Source: Chitinolyticbacter albus
GTDB lineage: Bacteria; Pseudomonadota; Gammaproteobacteria; Burkholderiales; Chitinibacteraceae
Length of the DNA: 64,000 nucleotides
Assembly (NCBI RefSeq): GCF_024437655.1
Contig: NZ_JANBVF010000008.1
Location: forward strand, 1 to 64,000
Direction of reading: 5' to 3'
The notes under the pieces are model-generated. The model was not told where the DNA came from. It saw only the letters and a program-made list of their open reading frames with translations, and made no database searches. Below, in pieces: positions 18,080 to 26,969 of this stretch (positions within the stretch are counted from its first letter, which is position 1; the number at the start of each line of letters is the position of its first letter). Made by a program: the position numbers and the translations under genes.

Positions 18080-18862
18080 TCAGATCAGTCCGTGCCTGGG
18101 CTCGGGTTCACTGGCCAGGCCGAATTCGGACGGATAGCTTACACCGGCGAGGTAAAGCCCGTCCGGCATGAAGGTGGGCGCCGCTGCCGAACGGTCACGC
18201 GCATGCAACAACTCGCCCATCCACTCTGGCGGCCGGTTGCCTTTGGCGACAAAGAGCAGCGAGCCCATCAGATTGCGCACCATGTGATGCAAAAAGGCGT
18301 CGGCGGAAAAATCGAAGGTCAGCAGCGTGCCATGGGCGTGGACGTCCAGCCGATGCAGTGTCTTGACCGGGCTGGGTGCCTGGCACTCCGCCGCGCGAAA
18401 ACTGGTGAAGTCGTGCGTGCCTTGCAGCAGCGCCGCCGCCCCGCGCAAGCGCTCGAGATCGAGCTCCTGATGCACCCACCCTACCCGCCCGGCCAGCAAG
18501 GCCGGCCGCACCGGATGCTGCAGCAACAGATAACGATAGTGGCGTGCCGTGGCGCAGAAACGGGCATGAAAGGCATCCGGCACCACCTGGGCCCACAATA
18601 CGGCAACACCCGCTGGCAGAAAGCTGTTCACGCCGCGCACCCAGGCAGTCAGCGGGCGCTGCACGGCGGTCTCAAAATGGACGATCTGCCGCGCGGCATG
18701 CACGCCCGCATCGGTGCGCCCAGCCGCATGCGCGCGCACCGGATGCCCCGCCATGCGCGCCAGCGCTTCCTCCAGCGCAGCCTGCACCGTCGGCTCAGAG
18801 GGCTGGATCTGCCAGCCGGAAAAGGCACGGCCGTCGTATTCGACGGCAAGCGCGTACTTCAT
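18080..18862 (-). CDS. truA: tRNA pseudouridine(38-40) synthase
   Basis: Converts uridines 38-40 of the tRNA anticodon arm to pseudouridine. The catalytic Asp is in AAGRTDAGVHA (near residue 52). Further family blocks are YDGRAFSGWQIQP near the start and FLHHMVRNLMGSL near the end. 260 residues is usual. It lies 10 bases after an ECF-T-like gene, in the fimV-truA-trpF order found in many betaproteobacteria. Confidence 0.96.
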   Translation of the reverse strand: MKYALAVEYDGRAFSGWQIQPSEPTVQAALEEALARMAGHPVRAHAAGRTDAGVHAARQIVHFETAVQRPLTAWVRGVNSFLPAGVAVLWAQVVPDAFHARFCATARHYRYLLLQHPVRPALLAGRVGWVHQELDLERLRGAAALLQGTHDFTSFRAAECQAPSPVKTLHRLDVHAHGTLLTFDFSADAFLHHMVRNLMGSLLFVAKGNRPPEWMGELLHARDRSAAAPTFMPDGLYLAGVSYPSEFGLASEPEPRHGLI

Positions 18863-18872
18863 CGCGGTCCAA

Positions 18873-19514
18873 TCAGTTGGTCATCCAAGCCGCTGCCAGC
18901 GTTGCCAGCAGCCCCATCGTCAGTGCGCCCAACACGGCGCGCTGCGCGGCGGTCATCGCCAAGGGGCGCCATTCTACGTCAGGCATCACACCGGCGTCGC
19001 TCTCCAATTGTGCCAACGCGCGCCATAGCGAGCGCGGTTGCATGGGCGTTGCCAGCAACGCATCGACCTGGGCCAGCGTCAGCGACAATCGGAGCGCCGC
19101 GCGGCTGCGATCGAACCCTAAGAGCGTCAACGGGGCAAGCAGCGTATACAAGCCGGCCAGCAACCGCTCGCGCACCATGCCCGACAGCAATAAGCGCAAG
19201 GTGAGGATCACGCCCGCCAAGCGGAGCATTTGCAGCCCACCTGCGCACAGGCCTTCAAAGGTGGGCGAGCACCAGCTCGGCCAGACATAACGGCCAGGCA
19301 CGCTCCAGCCGTAGATCAGCACGATGCTCAGCATCAGGCGGCTACTGCGGCGCAACCCCGTCAGCGCCGGGCGACCGCCCTGCCACGCCACCAGGACCAG
19401 CATGGACGCCACCACAAAGACAAGTGGCGCGGGCTGCATCAGCTGCAGGCCACACGCCACCCAACACCACAACAAGAGGCGCTGGGCCGGATGGGCCCAG
19501 CTTATCTCACTCAC
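18873..19514 (-). CDS. Putative CbiQ/ECF-T-like membrane protein
   Basis: Integral membrane protein of 213 residues with about five hydrophobic segments: one near residues 8-45, one at 60-70, one at 90-110, one at 122-135, and a last helix at the C-terminus. The loop GFDRSRAALRLSLTLAQVD between helices is reminiscent of the cytoplasmic coupling region of energy-coupling-factor T components (CbiQ family), which link substrate-binding S proteins to ATPases. No ATPase or S component is adjacent, so the role is open. The ATG overlaps the fimV stop by 4 bases, implying co-translation. Confidence 0.55.
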   Translation of the reverse strand: MSEISWAHPAQRLLLWCWVACGLQLMQPAPLVFVVASMLVLVAWQGGRPALTGLRRSSRLMLSIVLIYGWSVPGRYVWPSWCSPTFEGLCAGGLQMLRLAGVILTLRLLLSGMVRERLLAGLYTLLAPLTLLGFDRSRAALRLSLTLAQVDALLATPMQPRSLWRALAQLESDAGVMPDVEWRPLAMTAAQRAVLGALTMGLLATLAAAWMTN

Positions 19515-22057
19515 AGATTATCGAGCAGGCCACGTGCCTCCTGCTGCTGCGCCGCATTCCCCTCGCTCATGGCCTCTTGCAGGATTTCACGCGCGCCTTC
19601 CACGTCTCCCATATCGATATAGGCGCGAGCCAGGTCAATCTTGGTCTGCACCGGATCCTCAGCCGAGAAATCCAGCTCGCTGACGGTGTCCTGCTCCAGA
19701 TCGATCAGGGGCTCAACATCCGCTGTCGACGCCGCGGTCGGCGCATCGAGGTTGAAGTCGAAATCGAGATCGATCGCCTGGGGCGCAGCCGCAACCGGTT
19801 CGGCCACGGTAGGCGCATCCAGCTCGGCCATACCGAGCGAGAGATCCGCCACCGGAGCACGGGCTGCAATCTCCGGCTCGCTCGGCTGATCCAGATCGAG
19901 ACCGAAGTCCAGATCACTGAAATCCGCCGTCGCGGCAGGCGGCGTAGGAGCTGCAGCCTCACCCGGCACGACAAACGCATCGAGATCGAAATCGAGGTTG
20001 TCGGCAACAACCGGTTCAGGCGCGGCAACCGGTGCCGGCTCACGCTGCGGGACCGGGGCCGGCTCGCCACTGAAACCAAGATCGAGATCGATCGGCGCAG
20101 CGGCAGCCGCGGCGGCTACGGCCGTGGTTTCACCGAAGGAAGCCGGGGCCGGCGACTCGATCATCGGTGCAGCACGAGCGCCATCCTTGTGCGCATACAA
20201 CGGGTTTTCCGGATCCAGGTTGCGGCCCATATACGAAGCCTGCTCCCACACCGGACCCGCGCCATTGGTCTTGGCAAAGAGATCGGCCGCGACTTCCTCG
20301 AACGAGGTCTTGTCCTTGCGCGCCGAATAGATTTCCAGCAGCTTCATGCGGATCTCGTTGCGCGATGCATCCTTGGACAGCGCATCCTTGAGGATTTCCT
20401 CGGCCTGGCTGTCACGGCCGTAGGCCATGTAGACCTCTGCCTCGGCAATCGGATCGACTTCATCGGTGTCGATGGTACCGAGACCCTGACGACTGAAATC
20501 GGTCAGAAAAGAGTTTTCGGTCGGCTGGGTGCTGATCACGGCCCCACCGGTGCTACCCAGCACGGTATTGGGTTTGAGATCGCCGCCCGTGATGATGCTG
20601 TCCTCGAAAACGGCCGGACGACGACGACGCGCCCAGAGCAAGCCGCCAACACCGAGCAAGAGCACGCCGAGGCCACCGCCGAGCAGCAAGGGGTTGTCCA
20701 GGAGGCCAGACAGGAACGACGGCTCTTCTTCAACCGGCGCCTCGATCTCGACCGGGGCGCGACGCTTCTTGGGTTGCGGCGCGGAGGCGGGTTCGCTCGC
20801 CGCCGGAACGACGGCAGCCACGGAGGCCTCGGATGCGACGACCGATGCGATTGCCGGCGTCGGTACCGCGGTCGGCTCCGGCGTCGGGGTCGGTGCGGGC
20901 GTCGGTGCCGCAGTCGGGGTCGGAACATTCTTACCGCCGGTCTTGGGCAGCGTCTTGTTCAGATCCTTGACCAGCTTTTCCAGCTCGCCCACACGCTGAT
21001 TGGCTTCGTCGAGCGCCTTCTGACGCGCCGCGGCCTCTTCTTCCAGCGTGCGGATACGTGCCTGGGCGTCGCCCGCCGCCTTGCCGCCCTTGGCGTCGCC
21101 GCCCTTGGACAGCTTCAAGCGATCCTGATTCTCGGCCTGGCTGCCGCCCTGATCTTCGACCTTGGCGGAAATCTTGCCCGAGGTGGATTGGCCCTGATCG
21201 GCAGCCGGCGCCTTCATCGCGCCTTCGGCCACCTGCTGGCGATAGGCACGCCAGTTGTCCGACTGCAGGCGAATTTCCTTGGCGGCCTCGCTGCGGCTGA
21301 CGCCTTCCATTTCCTCGCGCGCCGGCACCCGCAGAATCTTGCCGCGCTTGAGGCGGTTCATATTGCCGGCGAACGCATCCGCGTTGGCGCGATACAAGGA
21401 AACCAGCACCTGGTCGAGGCTGACGCCTTCGGGCTTGACCTGCCCCGCAATCGACGACAACGTGTCGCCAGACTTGACCTCAATCTGATCGGCCCCGACC
21501 TGGCTGCCCGCAGTGTCGCTCGGCGCGGCGCTCTTGCCACGCGCCGGCTTGGACGACGCCTCGCCCTTGGCTGACGTGGTCGGCTTGCTCGCGACGGGTG
21601 CCGGTGTCTTGCCGGACAAACGACCCGGCAAGGTGGTGCTCGGACGCTGCGCCGTATAGTCCACCGGATCGATCAGCGCCGTATATTCACGCTGGATGCG
21701 GCCACCGGCCCAGTTGAGTTCCAGCAGCAGATCGAGGAACGGCTCGCCGATCGGCTGCGATGAATTGACTGCCACATAGTACTGGCCACCGCCGCGCTTT
21801 TCGATATTGAAGCGCAGGCCCAGCGAGCCGGGCGGGTACTGGATGTTGGCATTGGCGAATGCATCCGGGGAGGCCAGGCTCACCACCAGGGAATCGGCTT
21901 CCTCCGGGGTGACCGCGACGAGATCGATCTCGGCACGGAACGGCTGCCCCAGACCCGATTGCACATTTAGCCGGCCCAGCCCGGCCGCGTTCGCATATAA
22001 CGGCGCGGCTAGCATCATGGCCAATACGCAGGCCTTGATTCTTGGTTTGCTCAGCAC
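19511..22057 (-). CDS. fimV: FimV, pilus assembly / polar hub protein
   Basis: Large inner-membrane protein implicated in type IV pilus assembly and twitching. Order: signal peptide, FimV N-terminal region with LGRLNVQSGLGQPFRAEIDL, a LysM peptidoglycan-binding module (IEVKSGDTLSSIA), a helical charged region, a Thr/Pro-rich linker, one membrane helix followed by ARRRR, then a very acidic cytoplasmic region and a C-terminal TPR-like FimV domain (TKIDLARAYIDMGDVEGA). The start is chosen at the GTG at 22057, because GGGGGA lies just upstream and this gives a normal signal peptide. ATG codons further upstream (22078, 22120) would add a non-signal leader. Confidence 0.92.
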   Translation of the reverse strand: MLSKPRIKACVLAMMLAAPLYANAAGLGRLNVQSGLGQPFRAEIDLVAVTPEEADSLVVSLASPDAFANANIQYPPGSLGLRFNIEKRGGGQYYVAVNSSQPIGEPFLDLLLELNWAGGRIQREYTALIDPVDYTAQRPSTTLPGRLSGKTPAPVASKPTTSAKGEASSKPARGKSAAPSDTAGSQVGADQIEVKSGDTLSSIAGQVKPEGVSLDQVLVSLYRANADAFAGNMNRLKRGKILRVPAREEMEGVSRSEAAKEIRLQSDNWRAYRQQVAEGAMKAPAADQGQSTSGKISAKVEDQGGSQAENQDRLKLSKGGDAKGGKAAGDAQARIRTLEEEAAARQKALDEANQRVGELEKLVKDLNKTLPKTGGKNVPTPTAAPTPAPTPTPEPTAVPTPAIASVVASEASVAAVVPAASEPASAPQPKKRRAPVEIEAPVEEEPSFLSGLLDNPLLLGGGLGVLLLGVGGLLWARRRRPAVFEDSIITGGDLKPNTVLGSTGGAVISTQPTENSFLTDFSRQGLGTIDTDEVDPIAEAEVYMAYGRDSQAEEILKDALSKDASRNEIRMKLLEIYSARKDKTSFEEVAADLFAKTNGAGPVWEQASYMGRNLDPENPLYAHKDGARAAPMIESPAPASFGETTAVAAAAAAAPIDLDLGFSGEPAPVPQREPAPVAAPEPVVADNLDFDLDAFVVPGEAAAPTPPAATADFSDLDFGLDLDQPSEPEIAARAPVADLSLGMAELDAPTVAEPVAAAPQAIDLDFDFNLDAPTAASTADVEPLIDLEQDTVSELDFSAEDPVQTKIDLARAYIDMGDVEGAREILQEAMSEGNAAQQQEARGLLDNL

Positions 22058-22236
22058 GATTTCCCCCAGGTAGCTCATTATTTGGCCCGACTTGTGTAGC
22101 TTACATCGGGCAGTGAACATATCATCAGCTTCGGCGCATATGCAAGGCAGAACAAGGGCTGGCGGCGCTTTGTTGCAGATATGGCGAATTCACCAATTCA
22201 TCCGGAACATAGCCCAAAAAACATATTTTTTAACTG

Positions 22237-23214
22237 TCAATCCCGATCAGGGGCAAAATCCCGCCGAGTATCCAGCCCAAAGACCTCGTCGCAATGCACG
22301 TTACGCTGCCGCGGCACCCTTGCCAGACACCAATGGGCACAGGCCCAGCGCCAGCACTCCTTCACATCCGCGCGCAGCAAATCATCCGGCGGACGCTGCC
22401 CCAAGAGACGCAACGCCAGATATAGACTGGAAACCGCCTCTTTTGCCCGCAGCGATGGCGCAAGCGTCTGCTTGCTGAGCTTTTCGCCGCGCGCATTCAC
22501 CAGCACCGGCACATGAACATACGCCGTTTCGCGATAACCCAGACAATGCTGCAAATAGCGCTGGCGCGGCGCGGAATCAAGCAGGTCCGCACCACGCACG
22601 ATGTCGGTCACACCTTGCTCCGCATCATCGACCACCACGGCGAGCTGGTAGGCAAAGAGGCCGTCGGCGCGCTTGACGACGAAATCCCCCACCTCGCTCG
22701 CCAGCCGCTGCTCACACCAGCCCTGCACGCCGTCCTCAAAACCCTGCACGACATCCGCCACCCGCAGGCGCCACGCTCGCGGATCCCGCCCCGCAGCAAT
22801 ACCGCCGCGGCATGTCCCCGGATAGACCGGCCCGTCGATGCCCGCCCGGGCGATCGCCGCCACTTCCTTGCGCGTGCAGGCGCAAGGATAGACCTGCCCG
22901 CTCGCGATCAGGTGCTGCAGCGCGGCCTCATAGCGATCGAGTCGCTCGCTCTGGCGCAACACCGCGCCATCCCACTCGAAACCGTAGGCCTCGAGCTGCG
23001 CGAGAATACGGCCCTCGGCACCTTGCACCATCCGCGGCGGATCGAGATCCTCGATCCGCACCAGCCACTGCCCGCCACGCACCCTCGCCTCGAGATAACT
23101 GGCCACCGCGGCGAGCAAGGAGCCCAGATGCAGATCACCCGTGGGACTGGGAGCAAAGCGCCCGCGGTAGGCGCCAGAGGCCGGGCTCACGCCGGATTCT
23201 TTATAAATAGCCAC
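22237..23214 (-). CDS. gluQRS: Glutamyl-queuosine tRNA(Asp) synthetase
   Basis: Paralogue of the GluRS catalytic domain that attaches glutamate to queuosine 34 of tRNA-Asp. Class I motifs are present: FAPSPTGDLHLGSL near residue 21 and a KMSKS variant (EKLSKQTLA). The Cys cluster YPCACTRKEV...YPGTCRGG matches its zinc site. It lacks the anticodon-binding domain of true GluRS. At 325 residues it is slightly longer than the usual 290-310, the extra being a Cys/His/Trp-bearing tail. It is divergent from fdxA with 83 bases between. Confidence 0.93.
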   Translation of the reverse strand: MAIYKESGVSPASGAYRGRFAPSPTGDLHLGSLLAAVASYLEARVRGGQWLVRIEDLDPPRMVQGAEGRILAQLEAYGFEWDGAVLRQSERLDRYEAALQHLIASGQVYPCACTRKEVAAIARAGIDGPVYPGTCRGGIAAGRDPRAWRLRVADVVQGFEDGVQGWCEQRLASEVGDFVVKRADGLFAYQLAVVVDDAEQGVTDIVRGADLLDSAPRQRYLQHCLGYRETAYVHVPVLVNARGEKLSKQTLAPSLRAKEAVSSLYLALRLLGQRPPDDLLRADVKECWRWACAHWCLARVPRQRNVHCDEVFGLDTRRDFAPDRD

Positions 23215-23221
23215 GATGTCG

Positions 23222-23249
23222 TTCGTATTGGCAGGAGCTTTGTTAAAAT
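23222..23249 (+). promoter_or_regulatory. Candidate promoter of fdxA
   Basis: In the 83-base divergent region, TTCGTA (23222-23227) and TAAAAT (23244-23249) form a weak -35/-10 pair with a 16-base spacer, 49 bases before the fdxA start. A purine-rich ribosome-binding site (AGAAGGA) precedes the ATG. The assignment rests on the -10 match only. Confidence 0.35.
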
Positions 23250-23297
23250 AGCAGACTATTTTCCGGCAAAGACCGCCCCTAGAGAAGGATTTCGTCC

Positions 23298-23621
23298 ATG
23301 ACTTACGTTGTCACCGATGCCTGTGTGAAGTGCAAGTACACCGACTGCGTCGATGTCTGTCCCGTCGACTGCTTCCACGAAGGCCCGAACTTCCTGGTGA
23401 TCGATCCGGACGAGTGCATCGACTGCACGCTGTGCGTGGCCGAATGCCCGGTCGAAGCCATCTACGCGGAAGATGACGTACCAGCCGAGATGCAGGACTA
23501 CATCGCGCTCAATGCCGAGCTCGCCAAGAACTGGCCCACCATCGTCGAGAAGAAGGACCCGCTACCCGATCACGAAGAATGGGCGGGCAAGGTCGGCAAG
23601 ATCGAGCTGGTCGAGCGCTGA
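23298..23621 (+). CDS. fdxA: 7Fe ferredoxin FdxA
   Basis: Small electron carrier of 107 residues. Two cluster motifs are visible: a first site of the 3Fe-4S type ([18 protein letters not shown]) and a second CxxCxxCxxxCP site ([15 protein letters not shown]) for a 4Fe-4S cluster. The acidic C-terminal helix region is typical of proteobacterial FdxA. It has its own promoter region divergent from gluQRS, and a terminator-like hairpin follows. Confidence 0.95.
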   Translation: MTYVVTDACVKCKYTDCVDVCPVDCFHEGPNFLVIDPDECIDCTLCVAECPVEAIYAEDDVPAEMQDYIALNAELAKNWPTIVEKKDPLPDHEEWAGKVGKIELVER

Positions 23622-23623
23622 GC

Positions 23624-23653
23624 TTGAGCAGGCCGGTGATTACGTAGTACAAT
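23624..23653 (+). promoter_or_regulatory. Candidate promoter of the rpsF operon
   Basis: TTGAGC (23624-23629) and TACAAT (23648-23653) with an 18-base spacer, about 70 bases before rpsF. The -10 lies within the descending part of the fdxA terminator hairpin, so termination and initiation signals overlap. Confidence 0.45.
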
Positions 23654-23668
23654 CGCCGGCTTGGTTTT
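23632..23668 (+). terminator. Terminator after fdxA
   Basis: Ten-bp stem GCCGGTGATT/AATCGCCGGC (23632-23641, 23651-23660; one T-G wobble) with a 9-base loop, followed by TTGGTTTT. It begins 10 bases past the fdxA stop codon. Confidence 0.6.
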
Positions 23669-23674
23669 CCCCTT

Positions 23675-23701
23675 GCCTGACCGGCGTCGCTGACGGCAGG
23701 C
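23675..23701 (+). promoter_or_regulatory. Candidate S6:S18 autoregulatory leader of rpsF
   Basis: Hairpin in the rpsF 5' leader: outer stem GCCTG/CAGGC (23675-23679, 23697-23701), inner stem CGTC/GACG (23685-23688, 23692-23695) with a GCT loop. The asymmetric internal loop has ACCGG on the left and G on the right. A CCG-containing bulge in a hairpin ahead of rpsF is the hallmark of the known S6:S18-binding mRNA motif that lets the protein pair repress its own operon. The hairpin ends 21 bases before the rpsF start. Assignment is by eye. Confidence 0.5.
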
Positions 23702-23722
23702 TTCAACCCGCAAGGAGCATAC

Positions 23723-24094
23723 ATGCGACACTATGAAATCGTGTTTATTGTGCACCCGGATCAAAGCGAGCAAGTGCCCGCCATGATCGAACGTTACAAG
23801 GCTGTGATCTCGGCCGGCAACGGTCAGGTGCATCGCCTGGAAGACTGGGGCCGCCGCCAGCTGGCATTCCCGATCCAGAAGATCCATAAGGCACATTACG
23901 TGCTGATGAACGTCGAAATCGGCCAAGAAACCCTGGACGAACTCGAGCACGCCTTCAAGTTCAACGATGCCGTGCTGCGTCACCTCACCATCAAGACCGA
24001 TGCTGCCGTTACCGAAGCATCGCCGATGATGAAGGAAGAAAAGTCCAAGTCGCTGACGCCGCAAGCTGGCCAAGAAGGCCTGGCTGCAGCCTAA
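23723..24094 (+). CDS. rpsF: 30S ribosomal protein S6
   Basis: Ribosomal protein of the 30S platform that binds 16S rRNA together with S18 (encoded two genes downstream). [17 protein letters not shown] at the N-terminus and the [20 protein letters not shown] block are diagnostic. 123 residues, with an Ala/Lys-rich tail typical of proteobacterial S6. It is first in the rpsF-priB-rpsR-rplI operon; AAGGAG precedes the ATG. Confidence 0.97.
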   Translation: MRHYEIVFIVHPDQSEQVPAMIERYKAVISAGNGQVHRLEDWGRRQLAFPIQKIHKAHYVLMNVEIGQETLDELEHAFKFNDAVLRHLTIKTDAAVTEASPMMKEEKSKSLTPQAGQEGLAAA

Positions 24095-24400
24095 GTGCTG
24101 ACCCGCAACCGGGTCTTGCTGGGTGGCACGCTCATCGAACTCGCCCCGCTACGCTATACCCCCGCAGGCATTGCGGTTCAACAGCTGGTCATCAGCCATG
24201 AATCGCAGCAGGTGGAATGCGGTACGGAACGTCGTGTTCTGGCGCAGGTAAAGGCAATAGCGATCGGCGACAAGGCAGCGCCACTAAGTCATTTGGTAAT
24301 CGGGCAGCAACTGGTGGTCAAAGGCTTTTTGGCCGCAACCAGCCAGCGTTATCCGGACCGACTCGCGTTGCACATCGACGAATACGAATTGTTGAATTGA
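24095..24400 (+). CDS. priB: Primosomal replication protein N (PriB)
   Basis: Single-strand-DNA-binding OB-fold protein of the replication-restart primosome, working with PriA and DnaT-type partners. 101 residues. It begins at a GTG directly after the rpsF stop codon (no spacer), so translation is probably coupled. NRVLLGGTLIELAPLRYTPAG and a central VISHESQQVECG block fit PriB. Position between rpsF and rpsR is conserved in beta- and gammaproteobacteria. Confidence 0.93.
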   Translation: MLTRNRVLLGGTLIELAPLRYTPAGIAVQQLVISHESQQVECGTERRVLAQVKAIAIGDKAAPLSHLVIGQQLVVKGFLAATSQRYPDRLALHIDEYELLN

Positions 24401-24409
24401 GGTAATACC

Positions 24410-24637
24410 ATGTCTCGCAATCTGTTCAAGCGGAAAAAATTCTGCCGCTTCACCGCCGAAGGCATCAAGGATATCGATTACAAGGATATCGGCCTGCTGA
24501 AGGATTTCATTGCTGAAAACGGCAAGATCATTCCGGCTCGCATCACCGGCACCAAGGCGCGCTATCAGCGTCAACTGTCGGCTGCGATCAAGCGCGCGCG
24601 CTTCCTGGCGCTGCTGCCGTACACCGACCTGCACTAA
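24410..24637 (+). CDS. rpsR: 30S ribosomal protein S18
   Basis: 75-residue basic ribosomal protein, partner of S6 on the 30S platform. The [20 protein letters not shown] opening and the C-terminal [20 protein letters not shown] block are canonical. AGGTAATACC precedes the ATG. Cotranscribed with rpsF, priB and rplI. Confidence 0.97.
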   Translation: MSRNLFKRKKFCRFTAEGIKDIDYKDIGLLKDFIAENGKIIPARITGTKARYQRQLSAAIKRARFLALLPYTDLH

Positions 24638-24654
24638 GCCGAGGAGAATCAGCC

Positions 24655-25104
24655 ATGCAAATCATTCTGCTCGAAAAAGTCGCGAACCTCGGCACCCTGG
24701 GTGACGTGGTCAAGGTCAAGGACGGTTACGCCCGTAACTTCCTGATTCCGCAAGGCAAGGCTCGCCGCGCCACCGAATCGAACCTGCAGGACTTCGAAGC
24801 GCGTCGCGCCGAACTCGAAGCCCGTCAGGCCGATATCCTGACCGCCGCACAAGGCCGCGCCGAGAAGTTGAACGGCGCCACCATCAGCATCGCCCAGAAG
24901 GCGGGTGTCGATGGCCGCCTGTTCGGTTCGGTCGGCACGGTCGACATCGCTGATGCGGTTACCGCCACCGGCGTCGAAGTGAAGAAGTTCGAAGTGCGCC
25001 TGCCGGAAGGCCCGCTGAAGCAAATCGGCGAATACGACATCACGTTGTCGCTGCACCACGATGTCAACGTCGACGTCAAGGTCGTTGTGACCTCCGCTGC
25101 CTGA
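24655..25104 (+). CDS. rplI: 50S ribosomal protein L9
   Basis: Two-domain 23S rRNA-binding protein at the base of the L1 stalk, 149 residues. [20 protein letters not shown] and the [13 protein letters not shown] loop form the N-terminal RNA-binding domain. A long central helix (about residues 42-75) leads to a C-terminal domain with [15 protein letters not shown]. It is last in the operon and is followed by a very strong terminator. Confidence 0.97.
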   Translation: MQIILLEKVANLGTLGDVVKVKDGYARNFLIPQGKARRATESNLQDFEARRAELEARQADILTAAQGRAEKLNGATISIAQKAGVDGRLFGSVGTVDIADAVTATGVEVKKFEVRLPEGPLKQIGEYDITLSLHHDVNVDVKVVVTSAA

Positions 25105-25128
25105 TTTCGGCTGCCACGTCGTACCCAG

Positions 25129-25158
25129 AACGGGGGTGTCGCGAGACACCCCCGTTTT
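25129..25158 (+). terminator. Rho-independent terminator of the rpsF-rplI operon
   Basis: Twelve-bp perfect stem (AACGGGGGTGTC 25129-25140, GACACCCCCGTT 25145-25156) with the stable GCGA loop, followed by TT. It begins 25 bases past the rplI stop. Confidence 0.9.
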
Positions 25159-25166
25159 GCATGGGC

Positions 25167-25196
25167 GCGACACCTGCACACGGCACTCACTATAAT
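25167..25196 (+). promoter_or_regulatory. Candidate promoter of the diguanylate cyclase gene
   Basis: A perfect -10 box TATAAT at 25191-25196 with a weak -35 (GCGACA, 25167-25172) at an 18-base spacing, 29 bases before the ATG. The upstream terminator isolates this unit from the ribosomal operon. Confidence 0.45.
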
Positions 25197-25225
25197 CCGC
25201 TTGTACCCCCTTCCTGCAGCAAGGC

Positions 25226-26968
25226 ATGGCCCAGAATCCCACCGACATTGCCCGCGAAACGCTGAAGCAACTGGCCATGCGCCGCATCCTGCCGACACCC
25301 GACCATTATGGCGAGATCTATCACGCCATCGCCGGGACGCCGGAATCCGAGCGCATCCATCCGCTGCTGCCCATACTCGTCGCCATGCTGGCGGGCTTGC
25401 CGCGCCAGACACCCGAGATCAGGCGCCATATCGCAGCCATCCAGGAAGCTGGCCGCAAGGAGGACTGGGAGAGCATCCCGCCCATGCTGTTGCATAGCGT
25501 CCAGCAACAAGGCACCCAGGCCCAGCTCACCCGTGGCTGGGCCGACCTGATCCGCGAGCTCATCAAGCATTGGGAAGCGCGCAGCCGCTACACCATTGCG
25601 CAAAAGCGCGAGTCGCTGGAACGGGTGCTGATCAACTTCGGCGGCGATGCCGAGGCGCTGAACGAAAAACTCGATGGACTGGCAAGGGCCTGGAGCGAAT
25701 CCGCACCCGACAGCAATCTGATCGACGTGGCCAGCAGCGAGAGCGCACGTGCCACCGGCGATGCAGGCAGCTGGGGGGATTGGCGCACGGCCCTCGTCAG
25801 CGTCTTGGAAATCGGCCTCGCCGGCCGCCTTTCTGCCTACCCCGAGCTCGCCGCCGAGACGCGCTCGCTCGCCAGAGAGGCCGAGGCGGTCGGTAGCGAA
25901 GCCGATCTGCAGCAGCTGGTGCCACGGCTGAAGAAGTTCTGGCTGAGGTTGGAGCTTGCCAGTGACCAGGAACAGCGGCTATGCGACGGGCTGCTGAACC
26001 TGCTGCGGCTGCTGACCAGCAATATGAGCGAACTGGTGGTCGAGGATGAATGGCTGCATGGCCAGATCGCCACCGTCCAGGACATCGTCGCCCAGCCACT
26101 CGACATGAATCTGATCTACGACGCCGAGATCGGCATCAAGGAAGTGATCTACAAGCAAAGCCTGCTCAAGCAAAACCTGCTCGAGGCGCAGGCTGCGGTC
26201 AAAAACATGATCGCCACTTTTGTCGATCGCCTGGGCTTTATCTCCAACAGCACCGATCAATATCACACCCGCATCAGCCAATACGCCGAGCAGATCCAGC
26301 AAGCCAACAACGTCGGCACGCTGCGCACCGTGATGGAAGGCCTGGTACAGGACACGCGCTCGATGCAGCTCGATGTACAGCGCAGCCGTGACGAGCTGCT
26401 GCTGGCCAGGCAACAGGCCGATGCGGCCGAAACCCGGGTGCACGAACTGGAGCGCGAAATGCGCGCCATCAGCGAACAGGTTCGCTCTGACCAGCTGACG
26501 GGCGCATTGAACCGACGCGGGCTGGAGGAAACGTATGTCATCGAGGCGGCCCGGATCGAACGCGCCGGCGGCAAGCTGGCGGTGGCACTGCTCGACATCG
26601 ACAACTTCAAGCAGCTGAATGACCAGAGCGGCCATGCCGCCGGCGACAGCGCATTGATACACCTGGTGCAGGTCATCAAGGATCTGCTGCGCCCCACCGA
26701 CGTGGTCGCCCGCTATGGCGGCGAGGAATTCGTGCTATTGCTGCCCGATACCGACCTCGACCAGGCCGAACAGGTATTGCAACGGCTACAGCGCGAGCTG
26801 ACGCGTCGCTTCTTCCTGCACGAGAATCGCAAGCTGCTGATCACCTTCAGCGCCGGCGTGACGCTGGCGCGCAGCGGCGAAGACCGGCTGGCCGTGCTGA
26901 CCCGCGCCGATGAAGCAATGTATCGCGCCAAGCAATCCGGGAAGAATCGCGTCGAAATCGCGCCCTGA
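25226..26968 (+). CDS. Cytoplasmic GGDEF diguanylate cyclase
   Basis: Makes cyclic-di-GMP from two GTP. The 580-residue protein has no membrane segment. Residues 1-400 are mostly helical: an N-terminal LKQLAMRRILPTPDHYGEIYHAIAG block I cannot assign to a named domain, a middle helical region, and a coiled coil (about 380-425) leading into the catalytic domain. The GGDEF domain (about 426-580) has DQLTGALNRRG, DIDNFKQLNDQSGH and an intact GGEEF active site. An RPTD inhibitory I-site lies five residues before GGEEF, so product feedback is likely. No EAL domain is present. The signal sensed by the N-terminal region is unknown. It converges on rfaE1 with a one-base gap. Confidence 0.93.
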   Translation: MAQNPTDIARETLKQLAMRRILPTPDHYGEIYHAIAGTPESERIHPLLPILVAMLAGLPRQTPEIRRHIAAIQEAGRKEDWESIPPMLLHSVQQQGTQAQLTRGWADLIRELIKHWEARSRYTIAQKRESLERVLINFGGDAEALNEKLDGLARAWSESAPDSNLIDVASSESARATGDAGSWGDWRTALVSVLEIGLAGRLSAYPELAAETRSLAREAEAVGSEADLQQLVPRLKKFWLRLELASDQEQRLCDGLLNLLRLLTSNMSELVVEDEWLHGQIATVQDIVAQPLDMNLIYDAEIGIKEVIYKQSLLKQNLLEAQAAVKNMIATFVDRLGFISNSTDQYHTRISQYAEQIQQANNVGTLRTVMEGLVQDTRSMQLDVQRSRDELLLARQQADAAETRVHELEREMRAISEQVRSDQLTGALNRRGLEETYVIEAARIERAGGKLAVALLDIDNFKQLNDQSGHAAGDSALIHLVQVIKDLLRPTDVVARYGGEEFVLLLPDTDLDQAEQVLQRLQRELTRRFFLHENRKLLITFSAGVTLARSGEDRLAVLTRADEAMYRAKQSGKNRVEIAP

Positions 26969-26969
26969 T

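Noticed and set aside
19424-21574. 716-codon plus-strand frame opposite fimV
   Set aside because: Composition is a mirror of the FimV Asp/Glu/Ala-rich region; no domain is visible.
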